Below, one piece after another: positions 51,857 to 60,603 of a stretch of 64,000 nucleotides of DNA. A program made the translations under genes and the position numbers. Below the pieces are notes generated by a model. The model was given only the letters and a program-made list of their open reading frames with translations, was not told the DNA's origin and searched no databases. Numbering within the stretch: the first letter of the stretch is position 1; each line of letters begins with the position of its first letter. This DNA comes from JBAYIE01 sp041665785 (GTDB taxonomy: Bacteria > Bacteroidota > Bacteroidia > UKL13-3), in assembly GCA_041665785.1 (NCBI GenBank), contig JBAYIE010000018.1, forward strand, positions 1 through 64,000, in the 5' to 3' direction.

Positions 51857-53194
51857 TTACGCTTCACCTGAGCGGTCGAGCAGATTGGGCGGTAAGGTTT
51901 TGGTAGCCTTGGCTCCCAGTTTACGGAGTATTTCAACCTTGCCTACCAAATTACCCGGACCGGTTGATATTTTACGCATTGCATCTTCATAGGCGCGTTT
52001 GGAGTCATCCATTTTCTTGCCAATTTCGGTAAGGTCGCGCATCAGGCCTTCAAATTTGTCGTACAATTTTCCGGCTTCTTCGGCAATCTGCAAGGCATTG
52101 CGGTTTTGATGTTCCATTTTCCATAGACTGGCAATGGTGCGCAGGGTAGCCAACAATGTGGTGGGTGAAACAATCACCGTTTTGCGGTCCCAGGCATAAG
52201 CAAACAATTCCGGATCTTCCTGTATTGCTATGCTGAAAGCAGATTCCATGGGCATGAAAAGCAATACAAAATCAGGGGTAGAAAAATCGGTGGAGGAATA
52301 ATAATTTTTATCGCTCAGCAATTTCACGTGCGACCGCACACTGTTCACATGCTCTTTAATGAGTCGTGTGCGTTGTTCTGTATCGTCGGAGCTGCTGTAC
52401 TGTTCGTAAGCAGTCAGCGAAACTTTAGCGTCAATGATCAGGTGTTTGCTGTCGGGTAAAAAGACCACCACATCCGGTTTGATGGTATCCCCTTCCACGT
52501 TTTTAGTAACCACTTGTGTGCGGTATTCGCGGTTGTTTTCCAATCCGCTGCGTTCCAACACTTTTTCCAGAATCAATTCACCCCAATTGCCTTGTTTTTT
52601 GGTATCGCCTTTGAGTGCTTTGGTTAAGTTGTGTGTTTCTTCGGTGATTTTTTGGTTGAGGTCGAATAGCTTTTTTACCTCTTCGCGCAAGGAAATTTTG
52701 TCGCGCATTTCTTCTTTGAAAGCGGTATCTACCTTGGTTTCAAACTCCTTTATTTTTTGTTGAAATGGCAACAGAATCTGATCCAGATTGGCACGGTTCT
52801 GCTCGGTAAACTTCTTACTCTTTTCGTCGAGGATGCGGTTGGCCAGGTTCTCAAATTCTTTTTGAAACTTTTCCTGCAGACGCGTCAGTTCCTCCTGTTG
52901 TTCATCGAGCTTCTCCTTCAGGTTTTTGTTTACGTTTTCAGCGGTCGAAAAATCGGCATTGAGGCGGTACAATTTATCCTGAACATGTGCCAGGGTTTCG
53001 GTCAGGGTTTTCTTCTCGGTGAGCAACATTTCGTTGGTGCTGCGAAATGCACTCCCCTCCTCTACTGCTTTCATGAGTTGATTGCGCAACTGGGTTAACT
53101 CGCTGGTTAAATCAGCCACTACCGGCGGTTTGCGTATAAACCAGGCCAGGGCAAAACCGGCCAGTAATCCAACGATCAGAAACAAGAATTCCAT
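51857..53194 (-). CDS. rmuC: DNA recombination protein RmuC
   Basis: 445 residues. An N-terminal TM helix (about 3-18), a coiled coil (about 30-165) and the RmuC domain (about 170-420), which has a PD-(D/E)xK nuclease-like core: KPDVVVFLPDSKHLIIDAKVSL with the Asp-x-Lys pair. RmuC limits inversions at short repeats, so it may matter for the palindromes of this genome. TATTTTG precedes the ATG by 4 nt. No operon partner. Confidence 0.93.
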   Translation of the reverse strand: MEFLFLIVGLLAGFALAWFIRKPPVVADLTSELTQLRNQLMKAVEEGSAFRSTNEMLLTEKKTLTETLAHVQDKLYRLNADFSTAENVNKNLKEKLDEQQEELTRLQEKFQKEFENLANRILDEKSKKFTEQNRANLDQILLPFQQKIKEFETKVDTAFKEEMRDKISLREEVKKLFDLNQKITEETHNLTKALKGDTKKQGNWGELILEKVLERSGLENNREYRTQVVTKNVEGDTIKPDVVVFLPDSKHLIIDAKVSLTAYEQYSSSDDTEQRTRLIKEHVNSVRSHVKLLSDKNYYSSTDFSTPDFVLLFMPMESAFSIAIQEDPELFAYAWDRKTVIVSPTTLLATLRTIASLWKMEHQNRNALQIAEEAGKLYDKFEGLMRDLTEIGKKMDDSKRAYEDAMRKISTGPGNLVGKVEILRKLGAKATKTLPPNLLDRSGEA

Positions 53195-53250
53195 GGTGCA
53201 AAATACGTTGTTCGGGGGAATATATGTAATTATGTAAGTATGTAATTATG

Positions 53251-53315
53251 TCCACCTACGCTAAAGCTACGGTGGATGAAATAATTGTGTCCACCTTCGC
53301 TAAGGCTACGGTGGA
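53251..53315. repeat. Two direct copies of a TCCACC...GGTGGA hairpin
   Basis: Copies at 53251-53276 and 53290-53315, period 39 bp. Each has outer stem TCCACC/GGTGGA and, in the first copy, an inner GCT/AGC stem. The copies differ at two positions. REP-like. Confidence 0.85.
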
Positions 53316-53515
53316 TGAAAGTAGCATTGGATGGTCAAATTGATGCTGAATTGCCGAATATTAAAATCCGGACAAGTATTATTTTATAGTACACCCTTAA
53401 AATGTTTAATTTTACGAGTCTTTCTGTTACTTAAATGAATTTACCGGTTTAGGATGCGCGAGGGATTGTAGTGGAAAGCCCGCAGCGCAGCGAGGACTTG
53501 AAACGAAAAGCCCGA

Positions 53516-53596
53516 CCCATGAAGTAAAGCGCGAGAGATGTTAACTAAATTAGAATCATCCGGTTGCGCTTACTTCATGGGACGCGCCCAAAAAAA
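53516..53596. repeat. Single copy of the hairpin repeat family found at 1-240
   Basis: Arms 53516-53532 (CCCATGAAGTAAAGCGC) and 53566-53581 (GCGCTTACTTCATGGG) pair over 16 bp with one bulged A. The 33-nt loop is nearly identical to that at 94-126. The same ACGCGCCC plus A-run follows. Confidence 0.9.
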
Positions 53597-53679
53597 ACAA
53601 AGCTTCAATGACCAAAAGGTATATGCCTAAAAAAATCAACCCATTAAACGATCAGTGTTAATTAGCATCTAATAAAAGG

Positions 53680-54240
53680 ATGAGCAAAGAAGAAATAGCC
53701 GATGACGTATTGTTGAGGATGTTCCGCGACCGGAATACCCGCAATAAGGCGTTTGAGACCATTCTCGACAAATACCAGCAACGGGTGTACTGGCAGATCC
53801 GGCGCATGGTGCTCGACCACGACGATGCCGATGATGTATTGCAGAATACGTTTATCAAAATCTGGGAAAACCTGGAACGATTCAAGGAAAACTCCAAACT
53901 CTATACCTGGATTTACCGCATTGCTACCAACGAATCGCTGCAATTTCTGAACCGGCGCAAAACGGTTTCGATCGACGATGAAAGCCTGAACCTGGCCGAA
54001 AAACTGGAGACCGGCACCTATTTCAATGGAAATGGAGTTGAATTAAAATTGCAGGCGGCCATTTTGCAATTGCCGGACAAACAAAGGCTGGTATTTAACC
54101 TGAAATATTACGACAACCTCACCTACGACGAAATGGAAGAAGTGACCGGCACCAGCACCGGTGCATTGAAAGCATCGTATCACCATGCCGTTAAAAAAAT
54201 TGAAGGAATAATCAAACAAGATTTAAACTTAACATACTGA
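53680..54240 (+). CDS. ECF RNA polymerase sigma factor
   Basis: 186 residues. Region 2: YQQRVYWQIRRMVLDHDDADDVLQNTFIKIWENL (about 31-64), including the polymerase-contact DDADDVLQ. Region 4: LQLPDKQRLVFNLKYYDNLTYDEMEEVTGTSTGALKASY. Typical Bacteroidota ECF. It begins an operon with a single-TM protein (19 nt later) and a Spy/CpxP-like protein. It probably responds to an envelope signal. Confidence 0.93.
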   Translation: MSKEEIADDVLLRMFRDRNTRNKAFETILDKYQQRVYWQIRRMVLDHDDADDVLQNTFIKIWENLERFKENSKLYTWIYRIATNESLQFLNRRKTVSIDDESLNLAEKLETGTYFNGNGVELKLQAAILQLPDKQRLVFNLKYYDNLTYDEMEEVTGTSTGALKASYHHAVKKIEGIIKQDLNLTY

Positions 54241-54259
54241 GTACTATCCAATACCTGTG

Positions 54260-54763
54260 ATGAACGAAGAAATAACATATCGTGAAGAAGATTACCTGAG
54301 AAGTTTACCCGTGAAAGGTGGATTTACCGTGCCTGATGGTTATTTTGAAGATCAGAAAAGCCGCTTACTGTTTCGCCTACGCCAGGAGGGCAATGCCATT
54401 CAGGGATTGGAAGTTCCTGAGGGATATTTTGAGCAATCGAAAGCCCGAATTTTAAAACGAACTGTTGAACAACCTAAAAAATCGTTGTCGCTCGTTAATC
54501 GTCCGTTTTTCCGTTATGCCATTGCTGCTTCGATGATCTTGGTATCGGGAATCAGTTTTAATCTGTTGCGCGATCAACAAACAACCACACAAAAAACCAT
54601 TACATCCACCGATGTATTGCAATACATGGAAGTAAACGGAGCTACCGAACTTTCTGCTGCCGAACTGATCAATCTGCTACCGGCATCTGCTGTTTCAACT
54701 TCGGCCGAAGAAAATTACCTGCTTGAACAAAGCGACAACACCTTAATTTTTGAAGAATTATGA
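54260..54763 (+). CDS. Single-TM protein, candidate anti-sigma factor
   Basis: 167 residues. The cytoplasmic part has a duplicated motif, VPDGYFEDQKSR (24-35) and VPEGYFEQSKAR (52-63). A TM helix at about 86-103 and a periplasmic tail of about 60 residues follow. Position right after an ECF gene and topology suggest an anti-sigma factor, although no zinc-binding HxxxCxxC is present. ATG 54260 is preferred over an adjacent GTG at 54257. Its end overlaps the next gene (ATGA at 54760). Confidence 0.7.
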   Translation: MNEEITYREEDYLRSLPVKGGFTVPDGYFEDQKSRLLFRLRQEGNAIQGLEVPEGYFEQSKARILKRTVEQPKKSLSLVNRPFFRYAIAASMILVSGISFNLLRDQQTTTQKTITSTDVLQYMEVNGATELSAAELINLLPASAVSTSAEENYLLEQSDNTLIFEEL

Positions 54764-55209
54764 AAACTTTTTTACTCATATGGGCCACGCTGTTTACCTG
54801 TGTAGGATTAAAAGCCCAGGACGATATGCCCGGCGGTCCACCCGAACGCCAGCAACAAATTGAATCGTACCGCATTGCATTTATTACGGAGAAGCTGAAT
54901 CTGACACCCAAAGAAGCGGCTGCATTCTGGCCGGTGTACAACGAATACGAAGATCAGATCAAAGCCATGCGTATGAAGGACCGCGACCGGGTAAGGAATT
55001 TCCGCGAAAAGGCATCTCCAACCGAACAGGATGCCGATAAATTCATCAACGAACACCTCACGTTTCGCCAGCAGGAAATTGAACTCACCCGCAAATACAT
55101 GGTTGAATTCCGCAAGGTGCTCCCCTCTAATAAAGCCGCTATCCTGCTTACGCTGGAACAGGAATTTAAGATGCAGTTGTTGCGGAGGATTAAGGACAGG
55201 AGAAATTGA
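54760..55209 (+). CDS. Spy/CpxP-like periplasmic protein
   Basis: 149 residues. Signal peptide about 1-19 (ends GLKAQ). The mature part is all helical and charged: ITEKLNLTPKEAAAFWPVYNEY matches the LTxxE...F repeat of Spy/CpxP-type or heavy-metal sensor proteins. In other bacteria these bind misfolded proteins or metals and feed back on envelope stress regulators, which suits the ECF and TM genes upstream. A second LTxxQ motif is not clear. Confidence 0.75.
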   Translation: MKTFLLIWATLFTCVGLKAQDDMPGGPPERQQQIESYRIAFITEKLNLTPKEAAAFWPVYNEYEDQIKAMRMKDRDRVRNFREKASPTEQDADKFINEHLTFRQQEIELTRKYMVEFRKVLPSNKAAILLTLEQEFKMQLLRRIKDRRN

Positions 55210-55254
55210 AATTCATTTTTTACGCAGAGAATCTGTTCATGCGTAAATGCTCTA

Positions 55255-55854
55255 TTACTGAACTTTCTTAATCAATTCCCAGATATCGCCGTTTTGGAAT
55301 TTAAATTTAAGGACCCCATCGCTGTTATTAATGAGAAGGTAATATAGCTCTGTTTCAGGATCACCATTATCACTCATAAAATAAATATTTTTATAGAATT
55401 TCTCCGCTATCAGTAATGAATCATACTTTGGCGTACCTGATGGTAAATGGTCATAAAAGTATTGTGAGTTAAAATTAATGATTAAATGAGGATATCCATC
55501 AGGTTCTTTAATTACTATTTTATAGAATATTGGGGAGTTGAATGTACTACTTTGAAAAGTAACTGCAGCGAATTCAAGTTTTGCAATATCTGATGGGCAT
55601 TCAGGGTTAGTATTACCCCAGGATCTATATTCATAATCATTCACCATTCCTGTGCCAACAAACGTGTGTGTATCTACACCATTGCGTAGAAAAACAAGCG
55701 CTTCAAATCCCTTATAATGAATTTTATCTCTTTGAAATTGATGAAAGTTAGATACCAAGGTTTTTTGCTCATCACAATCCGGTCCGCTTAAGATGTCGCA
55801 TCCTGAAAGTGCGAATAAAAACAGGATAAACACAAGATCGATTAAATGTTTCAT
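55255..55854 (-). CDS. Hypothetical lipoprotein
   Basis: 199 residues. Lipoprotein signal with lipobox LSGC (Cys about 19): FILFLFALSGCDILSG. The mature domain is rich in beta-strand sequence (EALVFLRNGVDTHTFVG, PIFYKIVIKEPDGYPHL) and has no motif I recognise. The start at ATG 55854 is chosen for the signal peptide. A/T content is higher than in neighbouring core genes. Convergent with the Spy-like gene. Confidence 0.65.
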   Translation of the reverse strand: MKHLIDLVFILFLFALSGCDILSGPDCDEQKTLVSNFHQFQRDKIHYKGFEALVFLRNGVDTHTFVGTGMVNDYEYRSWGNTNPECPSDIAKLEFAAVTFQSSTFNSPIFYKIVIKEPDGYPHLIINFNSQYFYDHLPSGTPKYDSLLIAEKFYKNIYFMSDNGDPETELYYLLINNSDGVLKFKFQNGDIWELIKKVQ

Positions 55855-56007
55855 TGGGTTGAACGGATATGCTAAATTCCATCTTTTCCGGCAGATTTTC
55901 ATCTATTTTTCTATGTTGTTGTGTGTACTTTGCTTTTGGCTGTCCTGAACCGAATGTACACTTACCACAGGTCGGCGTAAACAGCCTTTTATATTTACCC
56001 GATCCCC

Positions 56008-56015
56008 TTATCTTT
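56008..56015 (+). promoter_or_regulatory. -7 element of the deoxyhypusine-synthase-like gene
   Basis: TATCTTTG, exact TAnnTTTG, 17 nt before the ATG; TTTA stands at the -33 position. Confidence 0.55.
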
Positions 56016-56032
56016 GCCCAAATTTTACCCCT

Positions 56033-57007
56033 ATGAGCAAAGGACCCATCTCCCAGTTTATTGAAACGCATTACAAACATTTTAATGCAGCTGCTTTGGT
56101 GGATGCTGCCAAAGGATACGAAACCCACCTGACCGAAGGCGGTAAAATGATGGTAACCCTGGCCGGTGCCATGAGTACGGCCGAATTGGGAAAATCGCTG
56201 GCCGAAATGATTCGTCAGGGAAAGGTTGACATCATCAGTTGTACCGGTGCCAACCTCGAAGAGGATATCATGAACCTGGTAGCGCATTCGCATTATAAGC
56301 GCGTGCCGCATTACCGCGATTTATCTCCGCAGGACGAATGGGATCTGCTCGAAAACCATTACAACCGCGTTACCGATACCTGCATCCCGGAAGAAGAAGC
56401 CTTTCGCCGTTTGCAAAAACATATTTATAAAATCTGGAAAGATGCCGATACAGCGGGCGAACGTTTTTTCCCACATGAGTACATGTACAAAATCCTCAAT
56501 AGCGGGGAGTTGCAGCCGTATTACGAAATAGATCCGAAAGACTCGTGGATGCTGGCTGCGGCTGAACGTAACCTGCCGATTATTGTTCCGGGTTGGGAAG
56601 ATTCGACCATGGGAAATATTTTTGCATCGTATGTGATCAAAAACGAAATCAAGGCATCCACCATGAAATCGGGTATCGAATACATGGCGTGGCTGGCCGA
56701 TTGGTACGTAAAAAATTCAGCAGGCAAAGGCATTGGGTTCTTCCAGATCGGTGGCGGTATTGCAGGCGATTTCCCGATTTGTGTAGTACCGATGTTGTAT
56801 CAGGATATGGAAATGGAAAACATCCCATTCTGGGGTTATTTCTGCCAGATCAGTGATTCCACCACTTCGTATGGTTCATACTCGGGTGCTGTTCCCAACG
56901 AAAAAATCACCTGGGGTAAACTCGATATCCATACGCCTAAGTTTATAGTGGAATCAGATGCTACCATTGTGGCTCCTTTGATTTTTGCCTGGATTTTGGG
57001 TTGGTAA
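56033..57007 (+). CDS. Deoxyhypusine synthase family protein
   Basis: 324 residues. The family is known from eukaryotes and archaea, where it transfers an aminobutyl group from spermidine to eIF5A. NAD-binding features are visible: SCTGANLEEDI, a GNIFASYV segment and FFQIGGGIAGDF. The catalytic Lys lies in ITWGKLD (Lys296), matching the SWGKIR of the human enzyme. Bacteria lack eIF5A, so the acceptor must differ; related bacterial enzymes make homospermidine-type polyamines. Cytoplasmic. folB follows after 11 nt. Confidence 0.88.
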   Translation: MSKGPISQFIETHYKHFNAAALVDAAKGYETHLTEGGKMMVTLAGAMSTAELGKSLAEMIRQGKVDIISCTGANLEEDIMNLVAHSHYKRVPHYRDLSPQDEWDLLENHYNRVTDTCIPEEEAFRRLQKHIYKIWKDADTAGERFFPHEYMYKILNSGELQPYYEIDPKDSWMLAAAERNLPIIVPGWEDSTMGNIFASYVIKNEIKASTMKSGIEYMAWLADWYVKNSAGKGIGFFQIGGGIAGDFPICVVPMLYQDMEMENIPFWGYFCQISDSTTSYGSYSGAVPNEKITWGKLDIHTPKFIVESDATIVAPLIFAWILGW

Positions 57008-57018
57008 ATCCGCCAAAC

Positions 57019-57372
57019 ATGAATTATACCTGTTCGCTGCACGATTTGGAATTTTATGCTTACCACGGATTGCATCCCGAAGAGGCTAAGACCGGAACTG
57101 TTTTCAAAGTAGATGTAGATATTGAAACATCACGACACGATAAGGAATCGTTTCAGAAATTGAGTGCGGTGCTGAATTACGAAACCATCTTTGCAATCAT
57201 CAGCGAGCAGATGAGTCAGCGGGAAGCCTTGATTGAAACAGTAGCAGCCAACATCATGAATCGTTTTTATACTACTTTTCCCGATGTTCAGAAAGTGACA
57301 GTTAAGATTTCGAAACCGGATCCGGCAGGATTGTTTAAATCGGGATATGCGCAGGTGGTTTTGAGTCGTTAG
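57019..57372 (+). CDS. folB: Dihydroneopterin aldolase
   Basis: 117 residues. FolB converts 7,8-dihydroneopterin to 6-hydroxymethyl-dihydropterin in folate synthesis. LHDLEFYAYHGLHPEEAKTG at the N-terminus with the YHG motif is diagnostic, and the C-terminal VTVKISKPDP completes the fold. ATG 57019 is used; the longer frame starts inside the previous gene. The stop overlaps the convergent TonB receptor gene by 4 nt. Confidence 0.92.
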   Translation: MNYTCSLHDLEFYAYHGLHPEEAKTGTVFKVDVDIETSRHDKESFQKLSAVLNYETIFAIISEQMSQREALIETVAANIMNRFYTTFPDVQKVTVKISKPDPAGLFKSGYAQVVLSR

Positions 57373-59840
57373 AATTTCAGCAGCAAACGTACGTTTACCC
57401 TTCGGGCCGTGAGATAATTCGGTACAGCCCATGTGCGTCCGTTGATATCCTGCAACCACAAATACGAAATGGTATTGTTGATGTCGAGCAGGTTGAAAAT
57501 TTCAACCCCGATTAATGCCGATTGAAAATGGCGTTTCCATCCGGTTTTGTATTTGGTATTTTCATCCACCAGAATTTTTAAGAATCCAATATCAACCCTT
57601 TTGTACGATGGCATTTCAAGAGTATCTCCGTATCGGTCGTGATCGGGTGTGCCAAACGGAAAACCGCTGCCATACACCATATTCAGGTGCATCCGAAACG
57701 TTGGGAATTTAGGAAGGTAATCCTGAAACATCACACTGGCAGTGAAACGCTGATCGGTAGGTCGTCTAACATATCCCTGATCAATTGAATTACCGGATGC
57801 ATCCTGCGTGATTTTTTCTTCGGTGCTCAGTACGGATAAACTGGCCCAACTCTCGGTACCTTTCACAAATTCTCCGTTCACTTTCAGGTCAACTCCGGTG
57901 GCATATCCGCTGGCAATATTGTTGGCATAATAACGAATCCGCACGTTGTCAATTTCGTAAGGAACCAAATTATCGAGTTGTTTGTAATAGGCTTCAGCAA
58001 ACAATTTAAACGGACGTTTCCAGGCTATAAAATTCATGTCGCCGCCGGCAATATAATGTATGGATCGCTGGGCTTTTATATTCGAATTCAGACTGCCGTC
58101 GAACCGGCGGAACTCACGATATACCGGTGGTTGATAATACACTCCTGCTGCTGCTTTGAGCACAATATTTCGCTTGAGTTGACCTTCCTTTTCTTTGTAC
58201 TGAACGGCACGATTGTGCGCCCGGTTAGGTTCGAAGGAGACCTGCACACGCGGACTGATTACATTTTCGTTGTTGTAACTCCACCAGTTGGAACGAATAC
58301 CATAATTAACCATGAGGTTATTCACCGGATTGATGAGGTAGGTGTTTTGCACATAACCGCTCAACCGCATGGTGGTGATGGCATTGTTGCCATAGATATA
58401 TTCCTCCATCACAATTTCATTGTTTTGCAAACCGGGTTTGGCAAAACCGAGTGAATCCAGAAAGCGCCACTCGTTGATATGATCCTGCACATCTTCAACC
58501 TGAACCTGTGCGCCCCATTGGATAAAATGATTTCCTTTGGTAAGTGAGCCGCGGTGCCCGAGATTTCCCACGGAAGCTTGCATGGTATTGCGTGCATTGT
58601 TCAGAAAATATCCAATGCCTAAAGTAGATCGGGCTTTTCCGAAATTATCCGAACCAAAATCGGTTTCCACTTCTTCGAGGCGATAAGCTCCTTCTACGGT
58701 AAAAAACTCACGTTCGGAAGTGGTGAAGAAAGAAGAATATACTTTTAACTGCAGTTTATGTGTGGGTTGATAATTGAGCGAAAGTGCGGCAGTACCGGTT
58801 TGGTATTCCATAAGATCGGAACCGTTGAAATACATGCGCAAAGCGAGGGCGGTTTTTACCGTACCGAAAATGGTTTCACGGGTTTCGGGAATAACGAGGT
58901 AACGGTTATTGGCATATGCACCCAACACGCTCAAACTTAAATTATCGCGTAAATGATAAGTAAGCAGGGCTTGCACATCGGCAAACGAAGGACGGTAATC
59001 GCCTTTGGTATTGAGCGAACCCACCAGTAATTGATTGGACCAATAACGGGCACCGATCAGGTAAGTAAATCGTTTTCGAAACTCTATTCCTTCGACATGC
59101 GCCTGCACTCCCAGCAAACTCACATTGGCGCTGGCTGCTGTTTTACGCGGTTCGCGGTATTTGATATCGAGTACTGAAGAAAGTTTATCGCCGTATCGTG
59201 CTTCAAATCCACCGGCACTGAATTTTACGTTTTGTACCAGTTCGGTATGAATAAAACTGAGTCCTTCCTGTTGTCCGGTACGGGGTAAGAAGGGGCGGTA
59301 AATTTCAATGTCGTTTACATAAATGAGATTCTCGTCGTAATTACCACCGCGCACATTGTATTGCGCACTCATTTCGTTGCCCGATGAAACACCCGGTAAG
59401 GTTTTGAGTACGGTTTCGAAACTGCCTGTGGCATTGGGTAAAGACGATGCTGCTTTGGGATCGATGGTATGCACTCCGATTTTATCGCGTTCTTTTTCTT
59501 CCGTAAAAACAAATTCTTTGAGGTCGATACCGTATTGCATGCGTGCATTTACAGTATGGCGGGAACCGGGAGCCAGTGCCGGAATGGCAATGCGCTGAGT
59601 GGGTCGTCCGATATACGAAACGGCTAATTCAGCAGGTCGATTCGCGTCCAATTCAATCCGGAAAAAACCTTGATCATTGCTGACGGTAAAATTTGTTGTG
59701 CCCACCTCAGTGATATTGGCATTGGAAACCGGATTGGCCAGAGAGTCGCGGATATAGCCGGATACCAGCACCTTGTCTTGCTGACCAAAGGCCTGCAAAA
59801 CCGTAAAGAGAATCAGAAACGTAAAAGGAATGCTGCGCAT
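57369..59840 (-). CDS. TonB-dependent receptor with carboxypeptidase-like domain
   Basis: 823 residues. Signal peptide about 1-19 (ends QAFGQ). A carboxypeptidase-D-like regulatory domain (about 24-105: VLVSGYIRDSLANPVSNANI) precedes the plug (about 125-235: ETVLKTLPGVSSGNEMSAQYNVRGGNYDENLIYVND, split), then a 22-strand barrel. No SusD partner is adjacent, so a siderophore, metal or other ligand is as likely as a glycan. ATG 59840 is chosen; a GTG at 59858 is upstream. Confidence 0.92.
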   Translation of the reverse strand: MRSIPFTFLILFTVLQAFGQQDKVLVSGYIRDSLANPVSNANITEVGTTNFTVSNDQGFFRIELDANRPAELAVSYIGRPTQRIAIPALAPGSRHTVNARMQYGIDLKEFVFTEEKERDKIGVHTIDPKAASSLPNATGSFETVLKTLPGVSSGNEMSAQYNVRGGNYDENLIYVNDIEIYRPFLPRTGQQEGLSFIHTELVQNVKFSAGGFEARYGDKLSSVLDIKYREPRKTAASANVSLLGVQAHVEGIEFRKRFTYLIGARYWSNQLLVGSLNTKGDYRPSFADVQALLTYHLRDNLSLSVLGAYANNRYLVIPETRETIFGTVKTALALRMYFNGSDLMEYQTGTAALSLNYQPTHKLQLKVYSSFFTTSEREFFTVEGAYRLEEVETDFGSDNFGKARSTLGIGYFLNNARNTMQASVGNLGHRGSLTKGNHFIQWGAQVQVEDVQDHINEWRFLDSLGFAKPGLQNNEIVMEEYIYGNNAITTMRLSGYVQNTYLINPVNNLMVNYGIRSNWWSYNNENVISPRVQVSFEPNRAHNRAVQYKEKEGQLKRNIVLKAAAGVYYQPPVYREFRRFDGSLNSNIKAQRSIHYIAGGDMNFIAWKRPFKLFAEAYYKQLDNLVPYEIDNVRIRYYANNIASGYATGVDLKVNGEFVKGTESWASLSVLSTEEKITQDASGNSIDQGYVRRPTDQRFTASVMFQDYLPKFPTFRMHLNMVYGSGFPFGTPDHDRYGDTLEMPSYKRVDIGFLKILVDENTKYKTGWKRHFQSALIGVEIFNLLDINNTISYLWLQDINGRTWAVPNYLTARRVNVRLLLKF

Positions 59841-59859
59841 TAAGGTTATACAACGCACA

Positions 59860-60534
59860 TTATGCCTGGTGCGTATGCATAGTTAGCTTTTTTAAAGAAG
59901 AAATAGTGGCCGTGGGGTCTGCACTCGAAAAAACATAGTTTCCTGCAACCAACACATCGGCTCCACATTCAAGAAGTTTCGGTGCCGTAACTTCATTTAC
60001 ACCTCCGTCGATTTCGATGAGGCAGGAGCTTCCTTCGTGCTGAATCATGGCTTTCAGTTCGCGGCATTTGGAATATATACGATCGATGAATTTTTGTCCT
60101 CCAAATCCCGGGTTCACACTCATCATACAAACCACATCTATATCAGCAATCAGATCCTGCAATACCGAAACAGGTGTATGGGGGTTGAGTGCCACACCGG
60201 CTTTCATGCCTTCGGCCCGGATCGCCTGCAGGGTGCGGTGCAAATGCGTTGAGGCTTCGTAATGCACAGAAAGCACTGCAGCACCGGCTTGTTTAAATTC
60301 TTTGATATACCGTTCGGGTTGTACAATCATCAAATGCACATCTAACGGTTTCTTAGCATGTTTGTGAATGGATTGCATTACCGGAAATCCAAAGGAGATA
60401 TTCGGCACAAAAACTCCATCCATGATATCGACATGAAACCAGTCGGCTTCGCTGGCATTGATCATCTCCACATCGCGTTGGAGATTGCCAAAATCGGCCG
60501 ATAAAATAGAGGGTGCTATGATAGGATTATTCAT
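59860..60534 (-). CDS. rpe: Ribulose-phosphate 3-epimerase
   Basis: 224 residues, TIM barrel. It interconverts ribulose 5-phosphate and xylulose 5-phosphate in the pentose phosphate pathway. IAPSILSADFGNLQRDV, FHVDIMDGVFVPNISFG, MMSVNPGFGGQKFI and IEIDGGVN are all family signatures with the metal-binding His and Asp residues. It lies upstream of the TonB receptor gene with a gap of about 20 nt. TACTTTCG on the minus strand, one mismatch from -7 consensus, ends 6 nt before the ATG. Confidence 0.97.
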   Translation of the reverse strand: MNNPIIAPSILSADFGNLQRDVEMINASEADWFHVDIMDGVFVPNISFGFPVMQSIHKHAKKPLDVHLMIVQPERYIKEFKQAGAAVLSVHYEASTHLHRTLQAIRAEGMKAGVALNPHTPVSVLQDLIADIDVVCMMSVNPGFGGQKFIDRIYSKCRELKAMIQHEGSSCLIEIDGGVNEVTAPKLLECGADVLVAGNYVFSSADPTATISSLKKLTMHTHQA

Positions 60535-60603
60535 CGGTCACGAAAGTAATACTTTTTGCAGAAAGCCGGAATAAAATGCCCGATAGCCAAAGCGTTGATA
60601 GCC

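Larger units (their letters stand above)
53195..53679. other. 485-bp repeat-rich intergenic region
   Basis: Holds two copies of a TCCACC/GGTGGA hairpin (53251-53315), an AT-rich unique part, a GC-rich stretch with GTGGAAAGCCCG and AAAGCCCGACCC (53460-53515) and one copy of the 84-bp-type hairpin (53516-53596). No ORF supported. Confidence 0.75.
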
